Part shown: positions 1-7,197 of the stretch, one piece after another
How the letters are laid out: each line of letters begins with the position of its first letter
Position numbering within the stretch: position 1 is the first letter of the stretch
NCBI RefSeq assembly: GCF_002410825.1
Contig: NZ_DHOS01000001.1
Location: 112,574-176,573 of the forward strand
Reading direction: 5' to 3'
From: Proteiniphilum sp. UBA5384
GTDB lineage: Bacteria; Bacteroidota; Bacteroidia; Bacteroidales; Dysgonomonadaceae
Length of the DNA: 64,000 bases
Made by a program: the position numbers and the translations under genes
Notes under the pieces: model-generated
What the model was told of the DNA's origin: nothing
Databases searched by the model: none
Seen by the model: the letters and a program-made list of their open reading frames with translations, nothing else

Positions 1-21
1 GTTCGAGTCCCGTCTTCCGCT
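1..21 (+). tRNA. 3' end of a tRNA, probably tRNA-Gly (cut by window edge)
   Basis: The first bases are the T loop (TTCGAGT) and 3' T stem of a tRNA, followed by a 3' acceptor strand CTTCCGC and a U discriminator. The complementary 5' acceptor strand would be GCGGAAG, which together with U73 is typical of bacterial tRNA-Gly. CCA is not encoded. The anticodon lies outside the window, so the isotype is inferred. Confidence 0.75.
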
Positions 22-24
22 CAA

Positions 25-47
25 TCTCTAAAAAGACAGTTTAGAGA
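25..47 (+). terminator. Hairpin just downstream of the tRNA
   Basis: An 8-bp perfect stem, TCTCTAAA (25-32) with TTTAGAGA (40-47), has a 7-nt loop. There is no T run, so it is either a weak terminator or a 3' processing structure. Nothing else recognisable lies between here and the regulator gene apart from the weak promoter at 306. Confidence 0.4.
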
Positions 48-305
48 CAACACAAGACAATACCTTTCAAATTACTCTGTAAACAAGAAAGTTGCGAAAA
101 ATATTTCATCAATAAGTGACGACTTAGAAACGAGCAAAGTTCGTAGATCCGCTTTACTATTCTGCCATACTCAAAGAGCGACTTAATGCGTGTAAATATA
201 TACATTATCCTTATATTGCCAACTTTTTCAGTATGATTTTTAATAAATACAATTTCCCTGACAAATTCAATTAACGATTACGCCTTTCATATTCTGCTAA
301 ATTCG

Positions 306-313
306 TATCTTTA
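306..313 (+). promoter_or_regulatory. Possible -7 element of the AraC-type regulator gene
   Basis: TATCTTTA differs at one position from the Bacteroidetes -7 consensus TAnnTTTG and lies 25 bp before the chosen ATG. No clear -33 TTG is seen. The TCCCAAAA/TTTTGGGA operator found at the two downstream promoters is absent here, so the gene is not obviously autoregulated through it. Confidence 0.35.
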
Positions 314-337
314 CAGGGGATTTATAATCAGGTGCTT

Positions 338-1441
338 ATGGTCGATTATTTTCTAACAATACGATTAATTGCTGCCGTTGTAGTATTAATAATGGGTATT
401 TGTCTGTTGGCTGTTTATGTGCCAAAAGAAGCCGCCCTTAAAAGCTACCGCATTTCACGCGTATTGCTGGCTATCGCATACATCGTTCTTTCGACTGTCG
501 GTCTGTCACAGGCATTTCACTTGTTAAAGCCCGAAGGAGGATCATTGCTGCTGGCCATTACTTTGACCATCGCCCCGCTTCAGGCATTACTGTTTACTTC
601 AGCTTTGATCACTCTGATCAACTCCCGATTCGTTACTGCACGCAAGATATGGGCTCAGGTAATCCCGATCTTGATTTGTGGTACAACGTTAGTTGTCATT
701 TATTTCAAGTTACCACCAACTATTTTTCTTTGGGCTTGTTACGTTGTACTGGAGCTTTATTGCCTGCAATTGGTACTGCTAGTAACAGTCTTCCTGAGAG
801 AATATAAGCGTTACCGTCAGAAACTGGACAACTTCTTTTCCGGTGATGAAGAGCGCAGGACGGTATGGGTGCGCAATATATTTTTTATGGCAACAGGCGT
901 GGGCTTGATGGCAGCCACTATTCCACTGTTTGCAAGTCAAACGGCATATCTCATTTTTATTTTTTCTTACCTACTTCTGTATCCGTTTTTTGCGATTAAA
1001 TATATCAATTACGTAAACCTGTTTCGTCGAATTGCTCCGATTGTTGATGCTTCAGAGGGTAGAACTTCTCGTAATTATTCAGACAATCAGGATATTTCGG
1101 CAGCCATTGAATCCTGGATACACAGAAAAGGGTTTATACAGCAGGATATAACGATGGAATCGCTGGCCAGCGAACTGTGTACCAATCAATCTTACCTTTC
1201 GCGGCATATCAATGCCCGATTCGGTCAGAATTTCAAGGCATGGATCAATTCTCTGCGCATTGCCGAAGCCCAGAAATTATTAGACAACCATTACAACCTG
1301 TCGCTTATAGAGGTTGCCGAGCAGTCGGGTATTCCCAGTAACAGCACTTTTTACCGCAATTTCGTTGTCGTAACGGGCATGACTCCGGCCGAATACCGGC
1401 GGCGAAACAAAGTTGAAGAGAAAGATAGTAAACGAGTCTGA
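338..1441 (+). CDS. Membrane-bound AraC-family transcriptional regulator
   Basis: The 367-residue protein has about seven hydrophobic helices in its first 230 residues, followed by a soluble linker and a C-terminal AraC-type DNA-binding domain with two helix-turn-helix units. The last motif, near the end, reads GMTPAEYRRR. This architecture is a known Bacteroidetes regulator type in which the membrane part is thought to sense an envelope signal. I chose ATG 338 over the upstream GTG 332. It precedes a decayed paralog and a fimbrial operon, both of which carry the same inverted-repeat operator, so it is the likely activator of that operon. The target is inferred, not shown. Confidence 0.85.
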   Translation: MVDYFLTIRLIAAVVVLIMGICLLAVYVPKEAALKSYRISRVLLAIAYIVLSTVGLSQAFHLLKPEGGSLLLAITLTIAPLQALLFTSALITLINSRFVTARKIWAQVIPILICGTTLVVIYFKLPPTIFLWACYVVLELYCLQLVLLVTVFLREYKRYRQKLDNFFSGDEERRTVWVRNIFFMATGVGLMAATIPLFASQTAYLIFIFSYLLLYPFFAIKYINYVNLFRRIAPIVDASEGRTSRNYSDNQDISAAIESWIHRKGFIQQDITMESLASELCTNQSYLSRHINARFGQNFKAWINSLRIAEAQKLLDNHYNLSLIEVAEQSGIPSNSTFYRNFVVVTGMTPAEYRRRNKVEEKDSKRV

Positions 1442-1464
1442 AAGTTGATTTCAGGCTTTTTTTT
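1436..1464 (+). terminator. Intrinsic terminator of the AraC-type gene
   Basis: An 8-bp stem (GTCTGAAA 1436-1443 with TTTCAGGC 1449-1456, one G-T pair) with a 5-nt loop is followed directly by eight T residues. It overlaps the stop codon of the regulator gene and separates it from the next promoter. Confidence 0.85.
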
Positions 1465-1483
1465 ATCTGCGATTAACAAAAAA

Positions 1484-1550
1484 TCCCAAAACAGGATATG
1501 ATTTTTACGTGTTTTGGGAATTTTTGTTTGGGCAGAACATCGTAGTTTTG
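1484..1550 (+). promoter_or_regulatory. Inverted-repeat operator plus -7 box before the decayed regulator
   Basis: TCCCAAAA (1484-1491) and TTTTGGGA (1512-1519) form an inverted repeat with a 20-bp spacer. A perfect -7 element TAGTTTTG starts at 1543, 24 bases after the end of the repeat, and there is no -33 TTG. The same repeat at the same distance precedes the fimbrial operon. The arrangement fits an activator that replaces -33 recognition. Confidence 0.7.
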
Positions 1551-1579
1551 TGTATTATGTATTTTCTATCGTAAATAAT

Positions 1580-1980
1580 ATGCTCGAATTCGATTACTTT
1601 AAACTTGTATGGCTAATGTCGGGGGGGGCTCTGGTGCTGGGAATTTGCCTGTTGCTGAAGAGCTATCGCATTGCCAGACGATTCGCATCTTTAGCTTACT
1701 TTAACAGATACTGTCGGAAACTCGACCATTTTTTCTCCGATACCGAAAAGCGAAGACTGCTGTGGGTGAGAAATATATATATATTCTTGTTATCGTTATT
1801 GGCATAGCGGAGGCTCAGCGGTTGCTTGTCGAACAAAGCGATATCCCGCTTGCCTAAATTGCTAAGAAATCGGGCATAAGAAGCAGCAACACATTTGATC
1901 GCAATTTTGTCGCCGTAACAGGTATGACTCCGACAGATTACCGAAAGAGTTTTGATGCCGAATCTGATACGGACGCCTGA
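1580..1980 (+). pseudogene. Decayed paralog of the membrane AraC-type regulator
   Basis: Reading from ATG 1580, the product starts with a membrane segment like the intact regulator, then jumps to the segment RKLDHFFSDTEKRR and VRN, which matches RQKLDNFFSGDEERR and VRN of the neighbour. The frame stops at 1805-1807. After a shift, the bases up to the TGA at 1978-1980 encode the end of the AraC domain (NFVAVTGMTPTDYRKS), again matching the intact gene. Most of the membrane domain and the first helix-turn-helix are deleted. It retains an operator-promoter upstream and an eight-G run at 1621-1628. It is a tandem duplicate that lost function. Confidence 0.85.
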
Positions 1981-2018
1981 TAGATTTTAAATACACACAG
2001 ATTGTAAAGTGGGGCAAT

Positions 2019-2135
2019 TCCCAAAATCCGACACAGAATTTAAGTTTTGGGAATGACTAAGCAAAAAATCCCAAAATTCGATGTCATATTTACTTGTTTT
2101 GGGAGGAACGGTCTCGCAAGGAGGCTGTAGCTTTG
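2019..2135 (+). promoter_or_regulatory. Tandem inverted-repeat operators plus promoter of the fimbrial operon
   Basis: Two inverted repeats lie in tandem: TCCCAAAA 2019-2026 with TTTTGGGA 2045-2052 (18-bp spacer), and the same arms at 2069-2076 and 2097-2104 (20-bp spacer). The -7 box TAGCTTTG at 2128-2135 starts 24 bases after the proximal repeat, the same distance as before the regulator pseudogene. No -33 TTG is present. I infer activation by the upstream AraC-type protein. Confidence 0.7.
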
Positions 2136-2204
2136 TATAGCGCTCCTGTTTAACAACGTTCACATCTGAAATTTCAGCACCAAAATTAATAAACATTATA
2201 AAGA

Positions 2205-3308
2205 ATGAGAATAAAATTTTTATTTGCGACATTTTTTTTGCTCGGTGTTTTGACGGCATTCGGACAGACCCCCGGCAACCAAACCCACAAGCCCGTCGAT
2301 CCGAATGGCGATACGATTGTATTTAAATTCGTTGCCGACAACGACACCTTCTACATCCCCTATCTGGGTAACGGAGACAAGTTAGAAGAACTGTTTACAA
2401 CTATCGACCGATATAAAGTGTTGGTTGCCAATGGTACGGTGAGAATAAACGTAGCGGGTTACTGTTCGTCCTATGCAACGCAAAGCGAGAACTTCAAATC
2501 GGCTGCTATACGTGCCAACCGTGTAAAGTCGGAACTGATCGTGCATAACGGCATCAAGGAGGAGAATTTTACCACTACCATTCACGCATTGCCTTATGAG
2601 GGGCACAAGTCTGTTGTGGTTGTGACGCTGCGCGTATCGCAGATTCAGCCCGTCGTGGAAGAGAGACCGCAGTCCGACCCTAAGCCGGAACGTAAACCTG
2701 AACTTACTCCACAGCCTGAGCCTGTGGTTGAAGAGCCAAAACAGGAGCCACGGTCTACACCTGCGCCCGATTCTGTGCCGTTAGAAGTTAAGAAAGAAAG
2801 TAATTACGATCTTAGCCTGCGTACCAACCTGCTGTATGATGCAATGTTAGTTCCTAATCTTGGACTGGAGTACCGCACAAACCGCATCGATGTGAAGCTT
2901 GATGCCGGGGGCGGCTACTGGGGCGACGAACATGGAAAAGTACAAAAACTATGGTTCGTGAATCCGGAACTGCGCTACTATATGGACAATGCCCGACGCT
3001 TTTATGTGGGTGCGGGAGGAAACTACTCCAAATACAATATATATAAAGGTATGGTTGGCGGTCTGTTTTCAGACGACACCGGCTATCAGGGTTCGATGTG
3101 GAACACGGGAGCAACTGCAGGCTATCAATTACCGTTAGGGCATTCGTTCGCTCTGGACTTCAATCTCGGGTTGGGCTATAACAGTGCAAGCTACGATACA
3201 TTCAATGTTGTCAACCAAACCCGTGTCTACAAAGAGCGCGACCAGAGCAAGAATTTCTTTGGGCCGACTCAGGCGGGAGTATCGCTAATCTGGAAATTAG
3301 CGAAATAA
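2205..3308 (+). CDS. DUF3575 outer-membrane protein of the fimbrial operon
   Basis: The 367-residue protein has a signal peptide (cleavage near AFGQ), an N-terminal domain of about 130 residues that resembles a divergent OmpA-like peptidoglycan-binding fold, a Pro/Glu/Lys-rich linker (about 150-195), and a C-terminal domain with alternating aromatic strands matching DUF3575, a likely small beta barrel. Proteins of this type head fimbrillin operons in Bacteroidales and probably anchor or assemble the fimbria at the outer membrane. It is followed after 34 bp by the DUF5119 gene. The exact assembly role is unproven for the family. Confidence 0.8.
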   Translation: MRIKFLFATFFLLGVLTAFGQTPGNQTHKPVDPNGDTIVFKFVADNDTFYIPYLGNGDKLEELFTTIDRYKVLVANGTVRINVAGYCSSYATQSENFKSAAIRANRVKSELIVHNGIKEENFTTTIHALPYEGHKSVVVVTLRVSQIQPVVEERPQSDPKPERKPELTPQPEPVVEEPKQEPRSTPAPDSVPLEVKKESNYDLSLRTNLLYDAMLVPNLGLEYRTNRIDVKLDAGGGYWGDEHGKVQKLWFVNPELRYYMDNARRFYVGAGGNYSKYNIYKGMVGGLFSDDTGYQGSMWNTGATAGYQLPLGHSFALDFNLGLGYNSASYDTFNVVNQTRVYKERDQSKNFFGPTQAGVSLIWKLAK

Positions 3309-3342
3309 TTATGAATTACGAATTAATAATTACGAAATATAT

Positions 3343-4230
3343 ATGAAAATAAGAATTAGCAAACGAAATCTGACCGGCTGGGGAGTAAAATTTTTTACTT
3401 TTCACTTTTCATTTTTCGTCCTGTTGGGCTGCAATGTCCATGACCCGATTTATGAAACGGCGCATCCTCAGCACGGAAAGATAACGCTGACCACCGACTG
3501 GTCTAAGATGGGCGAAGGCATCACTAAACCGGCGAGTTACACAATCGAAATCGGTGAACATAAGGCTACCGCTAACGCAGACAAGCACATCATCGAACAT
3601 TTGTTCGACGCGGGAATATATCGCGGTTACTTCTACAACACGGCTGAGCATATCACCGTGTCGAATGGAATTGCTACTATTGGTGTCATGACTCGTGCCG
3701 CGAGCACTATCGAAGCGCTCCCGGGTTGGTTTTTCAGCGCAAGCGATGAAGTGGAGATAAAAAAGGATACCCATCACGAGTTTACCACCGTTATGACGCA
3801 GCAAATACGTCAGCTGAACATAGAACTGACTGTTACAGACGGCGATATTAACAATATAGAATTAATAACAGCCTCGTTGAGTGGAGTAGCCAACTCAATG
3901 AACTTGAAAACCAACAGCTATTCGGGAACAGGTCTAAAGGTTATCCCGCTATTTATCCGGAATGGCAACAAGTTATCGGCCTCGGTACGTTTAATAGGAT
4001 TAACTACCGAAAAGCAGGAATTAATACTGGACATACACTACAAAGGAGGAGCCAATCAACATATAATATCGGATATAAGTCCTCTACTCGCGAGCTTCAA
4101 CAATAATGACAAATATAAGCCTCTGGGGGTAACTGGCAATATGGAAATTTTTACAGCCATTGGAATTGAATCGACGATAAAAGGCTGGGCAGTACAGGAT
4201 GAGATAGCATCTGAAATAGAACCAAAATAG
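3343..4230 (+). CDS. DUF5119-type fimbrial lipoprotein
   Basis: The 295-residue product has a signal sequence ending in a lipobox (LLGC, Cys near 29) preceded by an unusually long and aromatic hydrophobic run. The rest is a beta-rich secreted domain that resembles DUF5119, which occurs between DUF3575 and fimbrillin genes in Bacteroidales and is probably the anchor subunit. The stop is 2 bp before the next gene, so the two are translationally close. Confidence 0.7.
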   Translation: MKIRISKRNLTGWGVKFFTFHFSFFVLLGCNVHDPIYETAHPQHGKITLTTDWSKMGEGITKPASYTIEIGEHKATANADKHIIEHLFDAGIYRGYFYNTAEHITVSNGIATIGVMTRAASTIEALPGWFFSASDEVEIKKDTHHEFTTVMTQQIRQLNIELTVTDGDINNIELITASLSGVANSMNLKTNSYSGTGLKVIPLFIRNGNKLSASVRLIGLTTEKQELILDIHYKGGANQHIISDISPLLASFNNNDKYKPLGVTGNMEIFTAIGIESTIKGWAVQDEIASEIEPK

Positions 4231-4232
4231 AC

Positions 4233-5123
4233 ATGAAAATGAAAAAGACAGTAATAGCACTGAGTATAGCGTGCGTTTGCGGATTTACCTCCTGTTCGAA
4301 CGACGAGGAAGTAGACAATTCGTACAAAGAAGTGAAAATAATAACATCTGTGAGCGGAACCACAAAAGCCGCTATCGACCCGGTCACAGGTGGAGGTAAT
4401 CTGGAAAACGGGGATAAAATTTTATTACTCGCAGACAAACTGCCGCATACTATAAGTTTTAGTGATTATACAATCGGCTCTTCAAAACTCCACTGGGATA
4501 ATCTGATTTCAGGCGACTATTCAGGCACACAATGGTCTGAAGACTTTCTGTTGGCATTAGGAGAGCCACCTTACGACTTCATTGCATACTATCCCAATGT
4601 TACTTTTTGGCAAATAGCAATTGATGGATTCAATGCCGCCACAGCGACAAATCCCGATCTTTTGGGAGCTAAAATTGCAGGAGTAGCGAAAGGCGGGACA
4701 GTTTATCTGACTTTTAACCATCTCATGCACAAGCTGGTAGTAAGCCTGTCAAGCAATGATTACACCGAAAGTGAACTGAGTAGTGCCACTGTCGGTTTGA
4801 AAAACCTCTTCTCAACGGCTTCAGTAAATTATACAGATGCCACCATTAATTATGCGTCTGCTTCCGGTACCGATGCCTATCCGCATAAACAGGGAGCAAG
4901 CACGAGTCTTATCGTAGCGCCTCAGAATCTCCCTGCCGTAGGTACAGACCTGATAGAAATCACTTTGAATGGAAAGACATTCACTTATAAGATTCCCACC
5001 GGACTGACCATACTAGAAAGTGGCAAAATGCTGACGTTTAACCTCAACCTGAAAAAAGGTAGCGGCGTTGTGGAAGACACGGGGAGTGACTATAGTCAGG
5101 GAGGAGGAATTTCATGGAACTAA
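4233..5123 (+). CDS. Fimbrillin-family (Mfa1-like) lipoprotein
   Basis: This 296-residue protein begins with a lipoprotein signal (FTSC, Cys about 21) followed by acidic residues, then the segment GTTKAAIDP with a downstream NGDKILL strand that is typical of the Mfa-like/FimA fimbrillin superfamily. Members are exported as lipoproteins and polymerise by donor-strand exchange after an Arg/Lys-specific protease removes the N-terminal strand. The Lys in TTKAA could be such a site. It is the likely shaft or an accessory pilin. Confidence 0.75.
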   Translation: MKMKKTVIALSIACVCGFTSCSNDEEVDNSYKEVKIITSVSGTTKAAIDPVTGGGNLENGDKILLLADKLPHTISFSDYTIGSSKLHWDNLISGDYSGTQWSEDFLLALGEPPYDFIAYYPNVTFWQIAIDGFNAATATNPDLLGAKIAGVAKGGTVYLTFNHLMHKLVVSLSSNDYTESELSSATVGLKNLFSTASVNYTDATINYASASGTDAYPHKQGASTSLIVAPQNLPAVGTDLIEITLNGKTFTYKIPTGLTILESGKMLTFNLNLKKGSGVVEDTGSDYSQGGGISWN

Positions 5124-5163
5124 GAGAGATGAATAGAAGAAATCAATTAATTAAGAAATTACA

Positions 5164-6819
5164 ATGAAAAATATATATACACTTTTATTCTTTGTCGGCA
5201 TTCTATTACTGAATGGATGTAATAACGATGAAGAGGTTGTGCCTCGGCCCAAAGGAAAAAACTTCGCCCCACAACTGAAAGCAACCGTTGAAGAAAACCC
5301 GACAACCAAATCGGGGGTGATAGAAAATAACGACTATACCCAAGGCGAAAAATTTTACTGGAGCAATAAAGATGCCACCACCGTGTTTTTTAGAAACTCA
5401 AGCATGACGGATGCCACTCAATACAAAAGAATGGACTATGAAGCAAACGTTGCTCAAGATGTACAAAGCAAGAATTGTTCATTCGATGTTATCCAGTCCG
5501 AAAGTATCGATAATGGCCAATACACGGTCTATGGATTCTTCCCGGCAACGGCCTGGGATATTAGAACCAGCTATGCATCTTTTCTTGAAGCAAATATACC
5601 TGCTTATCAAATACAAAACCAAGCTAATTCTACGCATTTGGGTGCATATATGTTGATGAAAGCACAGAATACTGTAACAGTGGATGGCAGCAACCCTATT
5701 AATCTGGTATACAAGCATCTCGCCTCGGTACTACGTTTTGCAGTATGGAATAATTCCGGCAACAATAATTTGAAGTTGGCAAATATTAATGTAAAACTCA
5801 GTTCCGGCAAAGCAGTGTTTGCTACAAATGCTAAATTAACTGATATTAATGCTGCTTCGCTTACTGTTACTAACTTTTCGAAAGTTCCGGCTCTGACTTT
5901 ACAATTAACAGGTGATGCCCGCAATTTTTCTACTAAAGACGGAAAAAGCCAATGTGAAGGCTATATGGCTGTGTTGCCTACAAACACAGACGTTTTCGTG
6001 AATTCCGGCGATGTAATCATTGAACTATCCCTCACAGATGGAACGAATAATTACCTTGTCACTAAAACTTACAATGTAGGAACTAATCTCTATTTTCTTT
6101 CAAATGGCATAGAACAAGGCAAAAGCTATTACTTTCAGTTGAAGATAGATGCTCTCGACTTGATTAATATGATAACCGGTACATCTTACACTGTGGGCGA
6201 TTACTGGCCTGACGCAACCAACCCCGAAGGTGTCGTGTTCTGGGTGAAACCGGGCAGTTTGGGTGCTCAGGGCAAAGTGGTGGGGCTGAATGAAACCTAT
6301 GTCTCACAATGGGGTGCTGATAATGACGAACAAGCAGCCGGCGTAATAGGCATCCGCAGCGTGACAGACGGAGCAACGGCAACCAGGAGCATGATTGCCA
6401 AATATAAGAGCAGCGGAACATTTGCATCAGATTATCCGGCGTTCTACTACATTTATAATACGGTGAATGGAGGTAACGAGAACGGTGCTTGGTACTTACC
6501 TGCGCGTGATGAACTAAAAATGCTTTTCGCTGGGTATAGCGGCAAAAAATATGAGAGTATTGTGAATTGGACATCGAATAGTATGCCGGACTATGATTCA
6601 TCTGAATGCGTGGCAGCCCGCACAGACTTCAACTCACATCTCACCGCAAAAGGCGGAATGGCTATTAACGGCAGCGGTAACGCAGTCAGCGAGTGGTATC
6701 TGTCTTCATCGGAGATAAGCGGATATGGGAATTATTATAGTTTTAATTTCGCAATGGGTCTCTATTCTGCGGATCCCAAAAACTATGATGGTAATATCCG
6801 CTGGATAAGGGAATTTTAA
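5164..6819 (+). CDS. Fimbrillin-like lipoprotein with C-terminal Lcl/DUF1566-type domain (candidate tip adhesin)
   Basis: The 551-residue protein has a lipobox (NGC, Cys about 19), an Mfa-like fimbrillin domain (about 35-330, with TTKSG near the start and a TQGEKFYW strand) and a C-terminal domain of about 200 residues. The latter contains WYLPARDELKML, WYLSSSE and a final RWIREF, which match the Lcl/DUF1566 fold seen on surface proteins and related to C-type lectin-like folds. Last gene of the operon and longest subunit, it is a good candidate for the tip adhesin. Ligand unknown. Confidence 0.75.
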   Translation: MKNIYTLLFFVGILLLNGCNNDEEVVPRPKGKNFAPQLKATVEENPTTKSGVIENNDYTQGEKFYWSNKDATTVFFRNSSMTDATQYKRMDYEANVAQDVQSKNCSFDVIQSESIDNGQYTVYGFFPATAWDIRTSYASFLEANIPAYQIQNQANSTHLGAYMLMKAQNTVTVDGSNPINLVYKHLASVLRFAVWNNSGNNNLKLANINVKLSSGKAVFATNAKLTDINAASLTVTNFSKVPALTLQLTGDARNFSTKDGKSQCEGYMAVLPTNTDVFVNSGDVIIELSLTDGTNNYLVTKTYNVGTNLYFLSNGIEQGKSYYFQLKIDALDLINMITGTSYTVGDYWPDATNPEGVVFWVKPGSLGAQGKVVGLNETYVSQWGADNDEQAAGVIGIRSVTDGATATRSMIAKYKSSGTFASDYPAFYYIYNTVNGGNENGAWYLPARDELKMLFAGYSGKKYESIVNWTSNSMPDYDSSECVAARTDFNSHLTAKGGMAINGSGNAVSEWYLSSSEISGYGNYYSFNFAMGLYSADPKNYDGNIRWIREF

Positions 6820-6901
6820 ATATAACAATCATTCACAATTTTAATTTATAAACAAATGAAAACAAATAAGTACTTATAACTATTAACCTGAAATGTTATG
6901 G

Positions 6902-6932
6902 CAATGCGGGGTTCGAAAGAATTCCCGCATTG
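6902..6932 (+). terminator. Hairpin terminator after the fimbrial operon
   Basis: CAATGCGGG (6902-6910) pairs perfectly with CCCGCATTG (6924-6932), a 9-bp stem with a 13-nt loop. The T tail is poor. It lies 83 bp after the last fimbrial stop, following a seven-codon ORF at 6856-6879 that looks like the start of a lost gene. Confidence 0.6.
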
Positions 6933-7197
6933 TTGTAATATGATAAATATGTAATACAATGAGTGACCATATAACAAATAATGAGGAGAGTATTGTCATT
7001 TGCATAATTAATAGTAAAACAAACTTTCCAAAAATAATACACCTGAAAGCAAACGAAACAGAGTTTCTTGATCATATCCATAAATCAAACTACCCATACA
7101 GTATATTGGAAAATACGGAGGCTTTGTTAGTTTTAAATATACTAATAATCAGATACTTATTTGTTGGGGTGCCCGCCGGATTCAGAAGGATTGCCAT
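6933..7197. other. Gap between fimbrial operon and CHAT gene
   Basis: This AT-rich stretch holds a plus-strand ORF from 6959 that runs into the antisense of the CHAT gene. I recognise no domain in it and do not call it a gene. No promoter, repeat or RNA gene is evident. Confidence 0.5.

Noticed and set aside
5164..6819. Possible diversity-generating retroelement target
   Set aside because: The C-terminal fold fits, but no reverse transcriptase or template repeat is visible in the window.
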